DNA of 64,000 nucleotides, from assembly GCA_963754045.1 (NCBI GenBank), contig CAVWEN010000002.1, positions 1,410,223 through 1,474,222 of the forward strand. The letters are read 5' to 3'. Within the stretch, counting starts at the first letter, position 1. Each line of letters opens with the position of its first letter. This DNA comes from JALZKA01 sp963754045. GTDB taxonomy: Bacteria; Actinomycetota; Thermoleophilia; Solirubrobacterales; 70-9. This document shows positions 1 to 7,617 of the stretch, piece by piece. The position numbers and the translations under genes were made by a program. A model generated the notes under the pieces. The model was not told the origin of the DNA and searched no databases. It saw only the letters and a program-made list of their open reading frames with translations.

Positions 1-1478
1 TGGACCTGAACTCCTACCACGTGGACATGGCCGCGGCGAACATGCTCTCGCCCGGCGCTGCCCGGCGCTACAGGGCCGTACCGGTCGGCTACGCGAGCGA
101 CGACACGCTTCTGCTTGCCATGGCCGACCCGGCCAACGTGATCGCCATCGACGACGTGCAGATGATCACGGGCCTCGCTTGCCGGGTGGCCGTTGCAGCC
201 GAGGAGGACATCGAGGCACTGGTCCTGCGGCTGAACACGCTCGAGAGCGCTGTCTCGAAGGCCGTGGCCGACGAGGAGGAGCTCGAGGGCGAGGCCGCGG
301 TAACCGAGCTCCGGGAGTCGGCCGAGGATGCGCCCGTCATCAAGCTCGTCTACTCGATTCTTGGCCAGGCCGTGAACGAGGGCGCCTCCGACATTCACTT
401 CGAGGCCGGCGAGGGGGAGATGCGAGTGCGCTTCCGCGTCGACGGCGTCCTCTACGAGGCGGCGCGAGTGCCCAAGCGGATGATCTCGGGAGTCGTCTCG
501 CGGATCAAGATCATGAGTGACCTCGACATCGCCGAGAAGCGCGTACCGCAGGACGGCCGCGTGTCGGTAAACGTCGAGGAGCGCAAGATCGATCTGCGCA
601 TCACCACCCTGCCGACGCAGAAGGGCGAGGGCTGCACCGTTCGCATCCTCGACAAGACCGCCGCACTGCGCTCACTCGACGAGCTGGGCCTCGAGGGGCC
701 GCCGCGCGAGCGCTTTGAGGACGCCTTCCGCAAGCCCTATGGCGCGATTTTGGTGACCGGTCCGACGGGCTCGGGCAAGTCCACCTCGCTCTACGCGACG
801 CTGAACGAGCTGAACGCCGTCGAGAAGAACATCATCACGATCGAGGATCCGGTCGAGTACCGGCTCGACGGGATCAACCAGATGAATGTGAATCGCCGAG
901 CCGGGCTCACGTTCGCAGCCGGCCTGCGGTCGATCCTTCGGGCCGACCCGGACATCATCATGGTCGGTGAGATCCGCGACGCGGAGACCGCCCGGATCGC
1001 GATCGAAGCCGCCCTCACCGGGCACCTCGTCCTCACGACCCTGCACACCAACGACGCTCCAGGTGCGGTTATCCGGCTCCAGAAGATGGGGATCGAGAGC
1101 TTTCTTACGGCATCGGCTGTGGACTGCGTGATCGCCCAGCGCCTTGCCCGCAAGCTCTGCTCCCATTGCAAGCGGCGGATCGTGGTGGCGAAGGACGCCC
1201 TGACCGATGCGGGCTTTCGCATGGGCGCCGACCTAGAGGCCTACGAGCCGGTCGGATGCGGCCGCTGCTCGAGCTCGGGCTACCGCGGGCGGATCGGGCT
1301 CTTCTCGGTGATGATGATGAGCGAGCGGATCAAGGAGATGACCGTCGATGGTGCTTCCGAGGCAGACCTGACCCGCATCGCCCGCGAGGAGGGCATGCTT
1401 ACCCTGCGCGAGGACGGCCTGCTCAAGGTCCGCGACGGCGTCACCTCGATCGAGGAAGTCGCGCGCGTCTCGCGTTGA
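1..1478 (+). CDS. pilB: Type IV pilus extension ATPase PilB (5' end cut off by window)
   Basis: This is the cytoplasmic hexameric ATPase that powers pilus extension. The reading frame is open to the window edge and the residues before the GTG at 21 already look like PilB, so the gene starts upstream. Counting from 21, the tail of the T2SSE N-domain covers residues 15-70. Walker A GPTGSGKS is at 247-254, the Asp box ITIEDPVEY at 272-280, Walker B with VGEIRD ends near 320, and the His box is near 340. Two CxxC pairs (C380/C383, C413/C416) form the zinc site typical of PilB/GspE. pilT and pilC follow on the same strand. Confidence 0.95.
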   Translation, partial: DLNSYHVDMAAANMLSPGAARRYRAVPVGYASDDTLLLAMADPANVIAIDDVQMITGLACRVAVAAEEDIEALVLRLNTLESAVSKAVADEEELEGEAAVTELRESAEDAPVIKLVYSILGQAVNEGASDIHFEAGEGEMRVRFRVDGVLYEAARVPKRMISGVVSRIKIMSDLDIAEKRVPQDGRVSVNVEERKIDLRITTLPTQKGEGCTVRILDKTAALRSLDELGLEGPPRERFEDAFRKPYGAILVTGPTGSGKSTSLYATLNELNAVEKNIITIEDPVEYRLDGINQMNVNRRAGLTFAAGLRSILRADPDIIMVGEIRDAETARIAIEAALTGHLVLTTLHTNDAPGAVIRLQKMGIESFLTASAVDCVIAQRLARKLCSHCKRRIVVAKDALTDAGFRMGADLEAYEPVGCGRCSSSGYRGRIGLFSVMMMSERIKEMTVDGASEADLTRIAREEGMLTLREDGLLKVRDGVTSIEEVARVSR

Positions 1479-1530
1479 GTTCCGCGCCCGGCGCTAAAGC
1501 CCGCGGCGCTCGGAGACGAAGAAGAGTTCG

Positions 1531-2631
1531 ATGAGCCTCGACTTCGCAGCCGTGCTCAACAGGATGGTCGAGGTGCGAGCCTCCGACGTGCACCTCAGCC
1601 CCGGCTTCGCACCCGCGATTCGCGTGCGCGGACGTATCACCCCACTCGACGACTATCCGGTGCTGACGCCTCAGGACACCCGCGAGGTCGTCTACGCGAT
1701 TCTCAACGATTCGCAGCGCAAGAAGTTCGAGAACAACCTCCAGCTCGACTTTGCCTACGCGATCCCTGGGGTGGCTCGGTTTCGAGTCAACTGCTTCTTC
1801 CAGCGCGGTGCGATCTCGGCCGCCTTCCGCCACATCCCAACCGAGATCCACTCGTTCGCCGACCTTGGCCTGCCACAGGTTTTGGAGGAGTTTTGCCGCA
1901 AGCCCCGCGGCTTTGTCCTTGTCACCGGCCCGACTGGCTCGGGCAAGTCCACGTCGCTCGCCTCGATGGTTGATCTGATCAACGAGGAGCGCGAGGAGCA
2001 CATCCTCACGATCGAGGATCCGATCGAGTTTCTCCATGGCCATAAGAAGTGCATCGTCAACCAGCGCGAGGTGGGCGCCGACGCGACCGACTTCTCCAGT
2101 GCGCTCAAATCGGCACTGCGTGAGGACCCAGACGTGATCCTCGTCGGTGAGATGCGTGACCTCGAGACGATCTCGACCGCCCTGACCGCGGCCGAGACCG
2201 GACACCTGGTCTTCGCCACGCTGCACACGCAGTCCACGGCGCAGACGGTGGACCGCATCATCGATGTCTTCCCCCCACACCAGCAGCAGCAGGTGCGGAT
2301 GCAGCTCTCGATCGCGTTGCAGGGCATCGTCACCCAGCAGCTGATTCCAACTGCCGACGGATCGGGCCGCGTGTGTGCCGTCGAAGTACTTGTTCCGAAT
2401 CCGGCCATTCGCAACCTGATCCGCGAGGGCAAGACCCATCAGATCTATTCGGCGCTCCAGACCTCCGGCTCGGTCGGGATGCAGACGATGGATTCGCACC
2501 TCGCCCAACTGGTGCGCCAGGGCAAGATCACGCGCGCGCTCGCCGAGCAGCGCGCGTCGATCCCCGAGGAGCTCAAGCGCCTGTTGGGTCCCGGGCCCGG
2601 CCAGCACCGGCCCGCGATGGCGGTCGCGTAG
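1531..2631 (+). CDS. pilT: Type IV pilus retraction ATPase PilT
   Basis: PilT is the hexameric ATPase that depolymerises the pilus and drives twitching. At 366 aa it has normal length. Walker A GPTGSGKS is at 133-140, the Asp box IEDPIEF near 161-167, Walker B ending VGEMRD near 205-210 and a His box ATLHTQS near 230. The PilT-specific motif AIRNLIREG is at 292-300 and separates it from PilB. The ATG follows a purine-rich GAAGAAGAG stretch. It lies 52 nt after pilB and 12 nt before pilC, so the three genes are probably one transcript. A retraction motor argues for a dynamic pilus rather than a static pseudopilus. Confidence 0.95.
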   Translation: MSLDFAAVLNRMVEVRASDVHLSPGFAPAIRVRGRITPLDDYPVLTPQDTREVVYAILNDSQRKKFENNLQLDFAYAIPGVARFRVNCFFQRGAISAAFRHIPTEIHSFADLGLPQVLEEFCRKPRGFVLVTGPTGSGKSTSLASMVDLINEEREEHILTIEDPIEFLHGHKKCIVNQREVGADATDFSSALKSALREDPDVILVGEMRDLETISTALTAAETGHLVFATLHTQSTAQTVDRIIDVFPPHQQQQVRMQLSIALQGIVTQQLIPTADGSGRVCAVEVLVPNPAIRNLIREGKTHQIYSALQTSGSVGMQTMDSHLAQLVRQGKITRALAEQRASIPEELKRLLGPGPGQHRPAMAVA

Positions 2632-2643
2632 GCGGGCAGGGGG

Positions 2644-3879
2644 ATGGCTAGCTTCGCGTTCAGAGCGGTGGATCTGGCAGGCGTGCCGTCGCGTGGCGAG
2701 GTTGAGGCGGCCTCGAAAGCGCAGGTCACCGAGCAGCTGCGCCAGCGCGGGCTGATCGTTCTCGACGTTGCGGAGAAGCGCGAGGCATTCAAGCTCGAGT
2801 CGATCTTTCAACGCTTCAAGAACGTCGGCGCGCAAAGCCTCTCTGTTTTCTCGCGCCAGTTCGCGACGCTGATCGCCTCGGGCATGCCGATGCTTCGCTC
2901 GCTCTACACGCTCGAGGACCAGACCGACGACGAGATGCTGAAGAAGGCGATCATCGCCCTGCGCCAGGACGTCGAGGCGGGAAGCTCCGTCGCCTCCGCG
3001 ATGGAATCGCAACCCGGCGTGTTCGACCCCCTCTATCGCTCGATGGTGCATGCGGGCGAGGACTCCGGTCGTTTGGAGGAGGCACTTGACCGCGTCGCCG
3101 TTCAGCTGGAGCGTCTCGACGCCCTGCGTCGACAGGTGCGCTCTGCGCTCGCCTATCCGGCGGTCGTCTTCGCCCTTGCGATCCTGGTCATGACGGCGGT
3201 AGTGGCCTTCGTGGTTCCGGTCTTCGTCGGGATCTTCGAGGAGATCGCCGCCGAATCCCCGGGAGAGAGCTCGGAGCTTCCGTGGATGACGCAGATCACC
3301 GTCACGGTTTCCGAGTTCGTGACCGGCAAGTGGTACGTCCTGCTGCCGATGATCGCGATGATCGTGTACGCGTTCATCCGCTGGAAGAACACCGAACGCG
3401 GGCGCCTGCAATGGGATCGGCTGAAGATGCGATTCCCATTCCACATCGGTGACGTGGTTCAGAAGGTCGCACTCGCCCGCTGGTCGCGAACCTTTGCGGG
3501 AACGATCTCCTCCGGCGTGCCGATCCTGCAGGCGATCAAGATCTCCGGGCAGACCGCCGGCAATGCCGTGGTGGAAGAGGCCATGGACGACGTCTACGCC
3601 TCGGTGCGAAACGGTGGCTCGATCGCAAAGCCGCTCCAGGACAACGAAGTCTTTCCGGCGATGGTGTCGCACATGGTCGCCGTCGGCGAGGACTCCGGTC
3701 AGCTCGAGAACATGCTCGAGAAGATCGCCGATTTCTACGAGACCGAGGTGGACGCCAAGGTGAAGGCGCTCACATCGCTGATCGAGCCGCTGATGATCAT
3801 GTTCGTCGGCTCCGGCGTCGGTTTCATCGTGATCTCGATGTACATGCCGATCATCAGCCTCTACGACAAGATCCGGTAG
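2644..3879 (+). CDS. pilC: Type IV pilus inner-membrane platform protein PilC
   Basis: PilC is the polytopic platform on which PilB and PilT act. At 411 aa it has family length and carries two T2SSF domains (about residues 70-195 and 275-400), each with the sequence pattern FSRQFATLIASGMPML or the related SRTFAGTISSGVPIL. Membrane segments lie near 165-195, 220-245 and 375-405. The ATG at 2644 follows a strong GGCAGGGGG ribosome site. It ends the pilB-pilT-pilC run. The intergenic sequence after it contains a short inverted repeat TACCC/GGGTA (3881-3900) that could be a weak terminator. Confidence 0.94.
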   Translation: MASFAFRAVDLAGVPSRGEVEAASKAQVTEQLRQRGLIVLDVAEKREAFKLESIFQRFKNVGAQSLSVFSRQFATLIASGMPMLRSLYTLEDQTDDEMLKKAIIALRQDVEAGSSVASAMESQPGVFDPLYRSMVHAGEDSGRLEEALDRVAVQLERLDALRRQVRSALAYPAVVFALAILVMTAVVAFVVPVFVGIFEEIAAESPGESSELPWMTQITVTVSEFVTGKWYVLLPMIAMIVYAFIRWKNTERGRLQWDRLKMRFPFHIGDVVQKVALARWSRTFAGTISSGVPILQAIKISGQTAGNAVVEEAMDDVYASVRNGGSIAKPLQDNEVFPAMVSHMVAVGEDSGQLENMLEKIADFYETEVDAKVKALTSLIEPLMIMFVGSGVGFIVISMYMPIISLYDKIR

Positions 3880-3918
3880 TTACCCACCCCGGAACGGGTA
3901 GCCGGTTGGCAACCGCCG

Positions 3919-4920
3919 ATGCTTGCGCTGCCCACACCCAGAGGACCTTCCAGCGAGTCGCTCGTGGCCCTGCTCAGCGGCGACGCCGATTCGGCTATGC
4001 CGGCGCGAAGCGCCTCGCCACTCACCGACGACGATCTCCAGCTTGCCCTCTACGTTTGCCACGAGCTCTCCTACGGCGGCATTCGCGGCGTGTCTGACGA
4101 GCTCGAGTGGGAGTGGGACCCGCGCCTGGTCACGTTTCGAACGGCCCTGGAGTCGGCCTTCCTCGGACAGCTTCTCGAGGAGGTCGGGGAGCCGGTGCCC
4201 GCGCTACCCGACCGCGTCGGCGAGGCGGTGTTCGATCTGGTCAACTCGGATGAGAGCCCTTCGCTCGCTCGCTACCTGGAGACCCAAGCCGACCTCGATG
4301 AATGTCGCGAGTTCGTCATCCACCGATCGGCCTACCAGCTCAAGGAGGCCGACCCGCACACCTTCGGCATCCCGCGTCTCCGTGGTGCGCCCAAGGCGGC
4401 GATGGTCGAGGTCCAAGCCGACGAGTACGGCGGCGGCAACCCGGCGCGGATGCACTCGGCGCTCTTCGCGAAGGCGATGGCGCAGCTTGGGTTGGATCCC
4501 ACGTTCGGCGCCTACGTCGACGTACTCCCGGGCACGACGCTCGCGACGGTGAACCTGATCTCGGTCTTTGGGCTGCGCCGCCGGTGGCGCGGCGCGCTCG
4601 TCGGCCACCTGGCCGGCTTCGAGATCAGCTCAGCCGCGCCCAACCGCCGCTACGGCAACGCCCTTCGCCGGCTCGGCCTCGGCACCGAGGCGACCGATTT
4701 CTTCGACGAACATGTCGAGGCTGACTCGGTCCACGAGAACATCGCGGCCTACGACATGGCCGGCGCCCTGGCACGACAGGAGCCGGATCTGGCCGGTCAG
4801 ATCCTGTTTGGCGTGCGCTCCCTGCTGCACTTGGATGGCGCCTTCGCGGCGGCCGTGCTCGATCGCTGGGAGCGGGGCGAGAGCTCGCTGTTCCCCGACC
4901 GCGTTGCGGCCGCGGCCTAG
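3919..4920 (+). CDS. Iron-containing redox enzyme family protein (haem-oxygenase-like fold)
   Basis: The 333-aa protein resembles the iron-containing redox enzyme (haem-oxygenase-like diiron) family, in which acidic and His residues from a helical bundle bind iron. Candidate ligand-bearing segments are YVCHELSYGG near 53-62, VQADEYGGGNPARMHS near 165-180 and a late EHVEADSVHENI segment near 268-280. The substrate is unknown. The convergent neighbour is a CDGSH iron-sulphur protein, and the two genes share a 4-nt overlap at their stops. This pairing suggests joint work in iron or redox handling, but that is inference. The ATG at 3919 is chosen from the lack of conservation signals upstream; another start is possible. 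Confidence 0.75.
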   Translation: MLALPTPRGPSSESLVALLSGDADSAMPARSASPLTDDDLQLALYVCHELSYGGIRGVSDELEWEWDPRLVTFRTALESAFLGQLLEEVGEPVPALPDRVGEAVFDLVNSDESPSLARYLETQADLDECREFVIHRSAYQLKEADPHTFGIPRLRGAPKAAMVEVQADEYGGGNPARMHSALFAKAMAQLGLDPTFGAYVDVLPGTTLATVNLISVFGLRRRWRGALVGHLAGFEISSAAPNRRYGNALRRLGLGTEATDFFDEHVEADSVHENIAAYDMAGALARQEPDLAGQILFGVRSLLHLDGAFAAAVLDRWERGESSLFPDRVAAAA

Positions 4921-5120
4921 GCCGGTTCGCTGGTCGCCTTGAAGCCGATCTGCTTGTGAGTGCCATCGCAGAAGGGCTTGCTGCGCGAGGCGCCGCAGCG
5001 ACAGAGGGCGACCGTCTTGCGGCGCGTCTCGATTACGTTTCCCTCCTGGTCGAGGACCTCGAAATCGCCACGCAACAGGTAGGGGCCGTTTCGATAGGGC
5101 GTGAGTTTTGCGCCGCTCAT
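4917..5120 (-). CDS. CDGSH-type iron-sulphur protein
   Basis: This is a 67-aa protein with a complete single CDGSH motif: Cys40, Cys42, Cys51 and His55 in CRCGASRSKPFCDGTHK, the 3Cys-1His ligand set of a 2Fe-2S cluster. The frame stays open further upstream, but the ATG at 5120 gives the expected compact domain beginning MSGAKLTPY. Its TAG stop (4917-4919) overlaps the TAG of the convergent redox-enzyme gene within the palindrome CTAG. A role as electron carrier or sensor for that neighbour is plausible but not shown. Confidence 0.85.
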   Translation of the reverse strand: MSGAKLTPYRNGPYLLRGDFEVLDQEGNVIETRRKTVALCRCGASRSKPFCDGTHKQIGFKATSEPA

Positions 5121-5176
5121 CCTCACCGGGTATCCGATCCCGTCGCCACTAGTCGTCCGCTGCCAGGCTGCGTGGC

Positions 5177-6184
5177 GTGAGGGTTCGGCGCAGCGATCCC
5201 TCGGAGGAGGGAATAAGGCGGGTCGGCCGTGGCAAGGGCTTCTCATACCACCTGCCCGACGAGGAGAAGATCGACGACGACGAGGTGCTCGAACGCATCC
5301 GCGACCTGGCGATCCCGCCCGCCTGGTCGGACGTGTGGATCTGTCCGGATCACAATGGCCACATTCAGGCGGTAGGCACCGACGACGCCGGACGGAGGCA
5401 GTACCTCTATCACCAGGCCTGGCGCGATCAGCGCGACCGCGAGAAGTTCGAGCGTCTGACCGAGTTCGCGCGCACCCTGCCCGCGGCACGGAAGGCGCTC
5501 GCCGCCGACCTGGAGCTCAGGGGCCTGGTGCGTGAGCGGGTGATGGCCTGCGCCGTCCGCCTGCTGGACATCGGATTCTTCCGGGTCGGCGGAGAGGTCT
5601 ACGCGGAGGAGAACGAGACCTTTGGTCTCGCCACGCTCGAGAAACGTCACGTGCGCGTGCGCAAGGGTGGGATCGATTTCGAGTACGTGGCCAAGGGTGG
5701 AGTCGAGCGCAGCCAGGAGATCGCCGACACGGTCGTCCTGCCGACGATCCTGGCTCTCAAGCGCCGCCGCGGTCCTGCTTCGGACCCTCTTCTCGCCTAC
5801 CGGGAGGGCCGCTCGACGTGGCGCGATGTCTCCTCGGACGAGGTAAATGAATGGCTGAAGGCACTGCTCGGCGACGACTATTCGGCCAAGGACTTCCGCA
5901 CCTGGAACGCGACCGTGATCGCGGCCGGCCGCCTTGCCGAGCACGACGACGCCGACGACCGCTCGAGGGCCATCACGGCCACGATCGAGGAGGTGGCGAA
6001 GGTCCTGGGCAACACCCCGGCCGTGTGCCGCGCTTCCTACGTCGATCCGCGGGTGATCGCAGCGTTCGAATCCGGGCGGACGATCAAGGCAACGCTGAAG
6101 CGCCTGGATCCCGAGCGCTCGCGCGACTTCGCCAGCCGGGAGGCAATCGAGCGCGCGGTGCTGCGGTTGCTCGCGAAGGGCTAG
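5177..6184 (+). CDS. DNA topoisomerase IB (poxvirus/bacterial type)
   Basis: This 335-aa enzyme relaxes supercoils through a 3'-phosphotyrosyl intermediate. The N-terminal domain includes IPPAWSDVWICPDHNGHIQA (about 46-65) and YHQAWRDQRDREKF, both typical of bacterial TopIB. The catalytic domain carries RLLDIGFFRVGGE near 127-139, and the active-site Tyr is probably Y288 in CRASYVDPRV. The gene starts with GTG, is monocistronic, and lies between the CDGSH gene (divergent) and a convergent secreted protein. TopIB is sporadic but common in soil actinobacteria. Confidence 0.92.
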   Translation: MRVRRSDPSEEGIRRVGRGKGFSYHLPDEEKIDDDEVLERIRDLAIPPAWSDVWICPDHNGHIQAVGTDDAGRRQYLYHQAWRDQRDREKFERLTEFARTLPAARKALAADLELRGLVRERVMACAVRLLDIGFFRVGGEVYAEENETFGLATLEKRHVRVRKGGIDFEYVAKGGVERSQEIADTVVLPTILALKRRRGPASDPLLAYREGRSTWRDVSSDEVNEWLKALLGDDYSAKDFRTWNATVIAAGRLAEHDDADDRSRAITATIEEVAKVLGNTPAVCRASYVDPRVIAAFESGRTIKATLKRLDPERSRDFASREAIERAVLRLLAKG

Positions 6185-6205
6185 GGCGCCAATGGCGCTC
6201 GCTCC

Positions 6206-6616
6206 TTACTGCGGGGCGACCTCGATCTTGGCGACCTCGCGCCCCGTTTCGAGGATCGTGACTGAGTAGCTGCCCGCTTGTGTGAGGAACAGGTCGAACC
6301 GGGCGGGGGAGAGCGGGTCCGCGTCGTCCGCCTCGCCGAATTCCTCAACCGCAATCGTCGCGACGTCGTCTACGCGGACCGTCAGCTGTAGCTGGTCGCC
6401 CGCGGTGGCACGCACTATCGGGGGCTCCTGGGCGCGGGCCGTGATCTTCTCGCTGAGCAGGACGCCACCCGCCGCCTGCGGCGCGGTTGACGGGGATTCG
6501 ACCGGGGTCGAATCCCCTTGAGAGTCCTCGCGCGTCTCGACCGGCGCGAGGGCTGCTGCGAGCGACGAGAGGAAGAGAAGCACGAGGAGGACAGCGATCA
6601 GTCGTCGGGCTGCCAT
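6206..6616 (-). CDS. Secreted or membrane-anchored protein of unknown function
   Basis: The 136-aa product begins MAARRLIAVLLVLLFLSSLA, a signal peptide or anchor, followed by a Ser/Thr/Pro-rich linker to about residue 50. A compact beta-rich domain follows, with TAGDQLQLTVRVDD and a C-terminal GSYSVTILETGREVAKIEV. This resembles small cupredoxin-like or Ig-like extracytoplasmic domains, but no metal-ligand set is visible. The ATG at 6616 is preferred over the longer open frame because it puts the hydrophobic segment at the N-terminus. It diverges from the pilin riboswitch region. Confidence 0.6.
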   Translation of the reverse strand: MAARRLIAVLLVLLFLSSLAAALAPVETREDSQGDSTPVESPSTAPQAAGGVLLSEKITARAQEPPIVRATAGDQLQLTVRVDDVATIAVEEFGEADDADPLSPARFDLFLTQAGSYSVTILETGREVAKIEVAPQ

Positions 6617-6722
6617 CTTCAAGAAACCATCGCTACCACTCGGGTGGATGCAGATTCGCGACTGGCGTCGTTTACCCGGCAACCCTCCTCGGCGCTACTA
6701 GGGGTCATCACCCACCCTGGAC

Positions 6723-6780
6723 GGATATATCCCCCAGGACGACTAAAGGATGCCCTACCCCGAACCGATACCCAGTATCG
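6723..6780 (+). promoter_or_regulatory. Candidate promoter/operator region upstream of the pilin riboswitch
   Basis: Two short perfect inverted repeats stand out in the leader before the riboswitch: the AT-rich palindrome GGATATATCC (6723-6732) and CGATAC-CCA-GTATCG (6766-6780). Either could be a protein-binding site or overlap a promoter. I cannot assign a -35/-10 pair with confidence. Confidence 0.3.
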
Positions 6781-6799
6781 ATGAGTGCCAGTGCCTCGG

Positions 6800-6878
6800 T
6801 GCCAAGGGCAAACCCGCCGCGAGGCGGGGACGCAAAGCCATGGGTCTCCTTTGGAGACGGCCAGGCTGCCGCCGGGGT
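6800..6878 (+). promoter_or_regulatory. Cyclic di-GMP-I (GEMM-I) riboswitch aptamer
   Basis: The conserved GEMM-I core is plainly visible. AGGGCAAACC is followed by a stem CCCGCC/GGCGGG capped by a GCGA tetraloop (6813-6828), then the signature GGACGCAAAGCC (6828-6839). The second helix GTCTCC/GGAGAC (6844-6849 with 6853-6858) is followed by a 3' segment GGCTGCCGCCGGGG, equivalent to the GGUAGCGGGG segment of the Vc2 aptamer. It lies about 75 nt upstream of the major pilin start codon on the same strand. GEMM-I aptamers commonly control motility and pilus genes, so pilin output is probably tuned by c-di-GMP. Confidence 0.9.
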
Positions 6879-6931
6879 CACAACACGACTTCCGATCGGC
6901 TCAAGGCTGGCGGGGCTCTGGCAAATCCACG

Positions 6932-6951
6932 AGGTCCCGAGGAGGGTACCT
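6932..6951 (+). promoter_or_regulatory. Hairpin enclosing the pilin ribosome-binding site (possible riboswitch expression platform)
   Basis: AGGTCCC (6932-6938) can pair with GGG-T-ACCT (6944-6951) with one bulged T, leaving a GAGGA loop. The Shine-Dalgarno GGAGGG (6941-6946) lies in the loop and 3' strand, directly before the ATG at 6952. This suggests control of translation rather than termination; no U-rich terminator is seen between aptamer and gene. Which ligand state favours the hairpin cannot be read from sequence alone. Confidence 0.45.
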
Positions 6952-7392
6952 ATGGTCCAGAAGCTCCGTGAACGGAGTCAGGGAGAGGGCGGCTTCACGC
7001 TCGTCGAGCTCCTTGTAGTCATGCTGATTCTCGGCCTGTTGGCCGCGATCGCGATCCCGTCGTTCTTCAACCAGCGGGACAAGGCCAAGGACGCAGACGC
7101 GAAGGCGTCGGTTCGCACGGCCCAGACCGCGATGGAGACGTACGCGACCGGTAACCAGGGCAGCTACGTGGGCGCCGACACAAGTGCGCTCGAGAACATC
7201 GAGGCGACCCTGACCGACGCCCCGAACCCAGTCGCGGTTTCGAATCCCACCGCGGACTCATACAGCATCTCCGTCCTCTCGGATGCGGGGCAGACGTTCA
7301 GTATCGCCCGCGCTGCGGGTGGTACGACGTCGCTGACGTGCAGTCCGGTGGACACCGATGGTTGCCCGCCGAGCGGGAACTGGGGCGAGTAA
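6952..7392 (+). CDS. pilA: Major type IV prepilin (PilA-like)
   Basis: This is a 146-aa prepilin with a short charged leader ending EGG, predicted cleavage after Gly14, mature Phe1 and Glu5 (FTLVELLVVMLILGLLAAIA), then a long helix and a variable C-terminal domain. Cys in CSPVDTDGC may form the D-loop disulphide. The ATG at 6952 has a strong GAGGAGGG site. A longer in-frame extension would run through the riboswitch and is rejected. The c-di-GMP riboswitch upstream, the terminator just downstream and the pilin fold support its role as the main fibre subunit. Confidence 0.92.
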   Translation: MVQKLRERSQGEGGFTLVELLVVMLILGLLAAIAIPSFFNQRDKAKDADAKASVRTAQTAMETYATGNQGSYVGADTSALENIEATLTDAPNPVAVSNPTADSYSISVLSDAGQTFSIARAAGGTTSLTCSPVDTDGCPPSGNWGE

Positions 7393-7439
7393 CGCACCAG
7401 CAGTGAGCCAACCGGTCCTGAACGGATCGGGACCGAATC

Positions 7440-7471
7440 GAGAAGGGCGACCCCTCGGGGTCGCCCTTCTC
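7440..7471 (+). terminator. Strong hairpin terminator after the major pilin gene
   Basis: A perfect 15-bp inverted repeat runs from 7440-7454 to 7457-7471 (GAGAAGGGCGACCCC with its complement), with a nominal 2-nt centre. It lies 47 nt after the pilin stop. No U-tract follows, as is usual in actinobacteria. It would let pilA be expressed at high level apart from the minor pilins downstream. Confidence 0.8.
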
Positions 7472-7617
7472 ACGTCTGTCGCGAAACCTCGATCTACCCG
7501 GTGAGATCGGTACCAGCACGGTCTCGCGAAGCGTAAATCCGGCGAATTCTGGACGGGTGGTCCACCTGCAACCAAGTATCTCAAGCGCCCGTGCTCGTCC
7601 CCCGATGAATCGGCGAG

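Noticed and set aside
1441..3672. 743-aa open frame on the minus strand across pilT and pilC
   Set aside because: It is antisense to two clear pilus genes and reflects GC-biased third codon positions; no domain signal is visible.
6487..7392. Pilin with a 155-residue N-terminal extension
   Set aside because: The extension runs through the riboswitch; the ATG at 6952 has a strong ribosome site and gives a normal prepilin leader.
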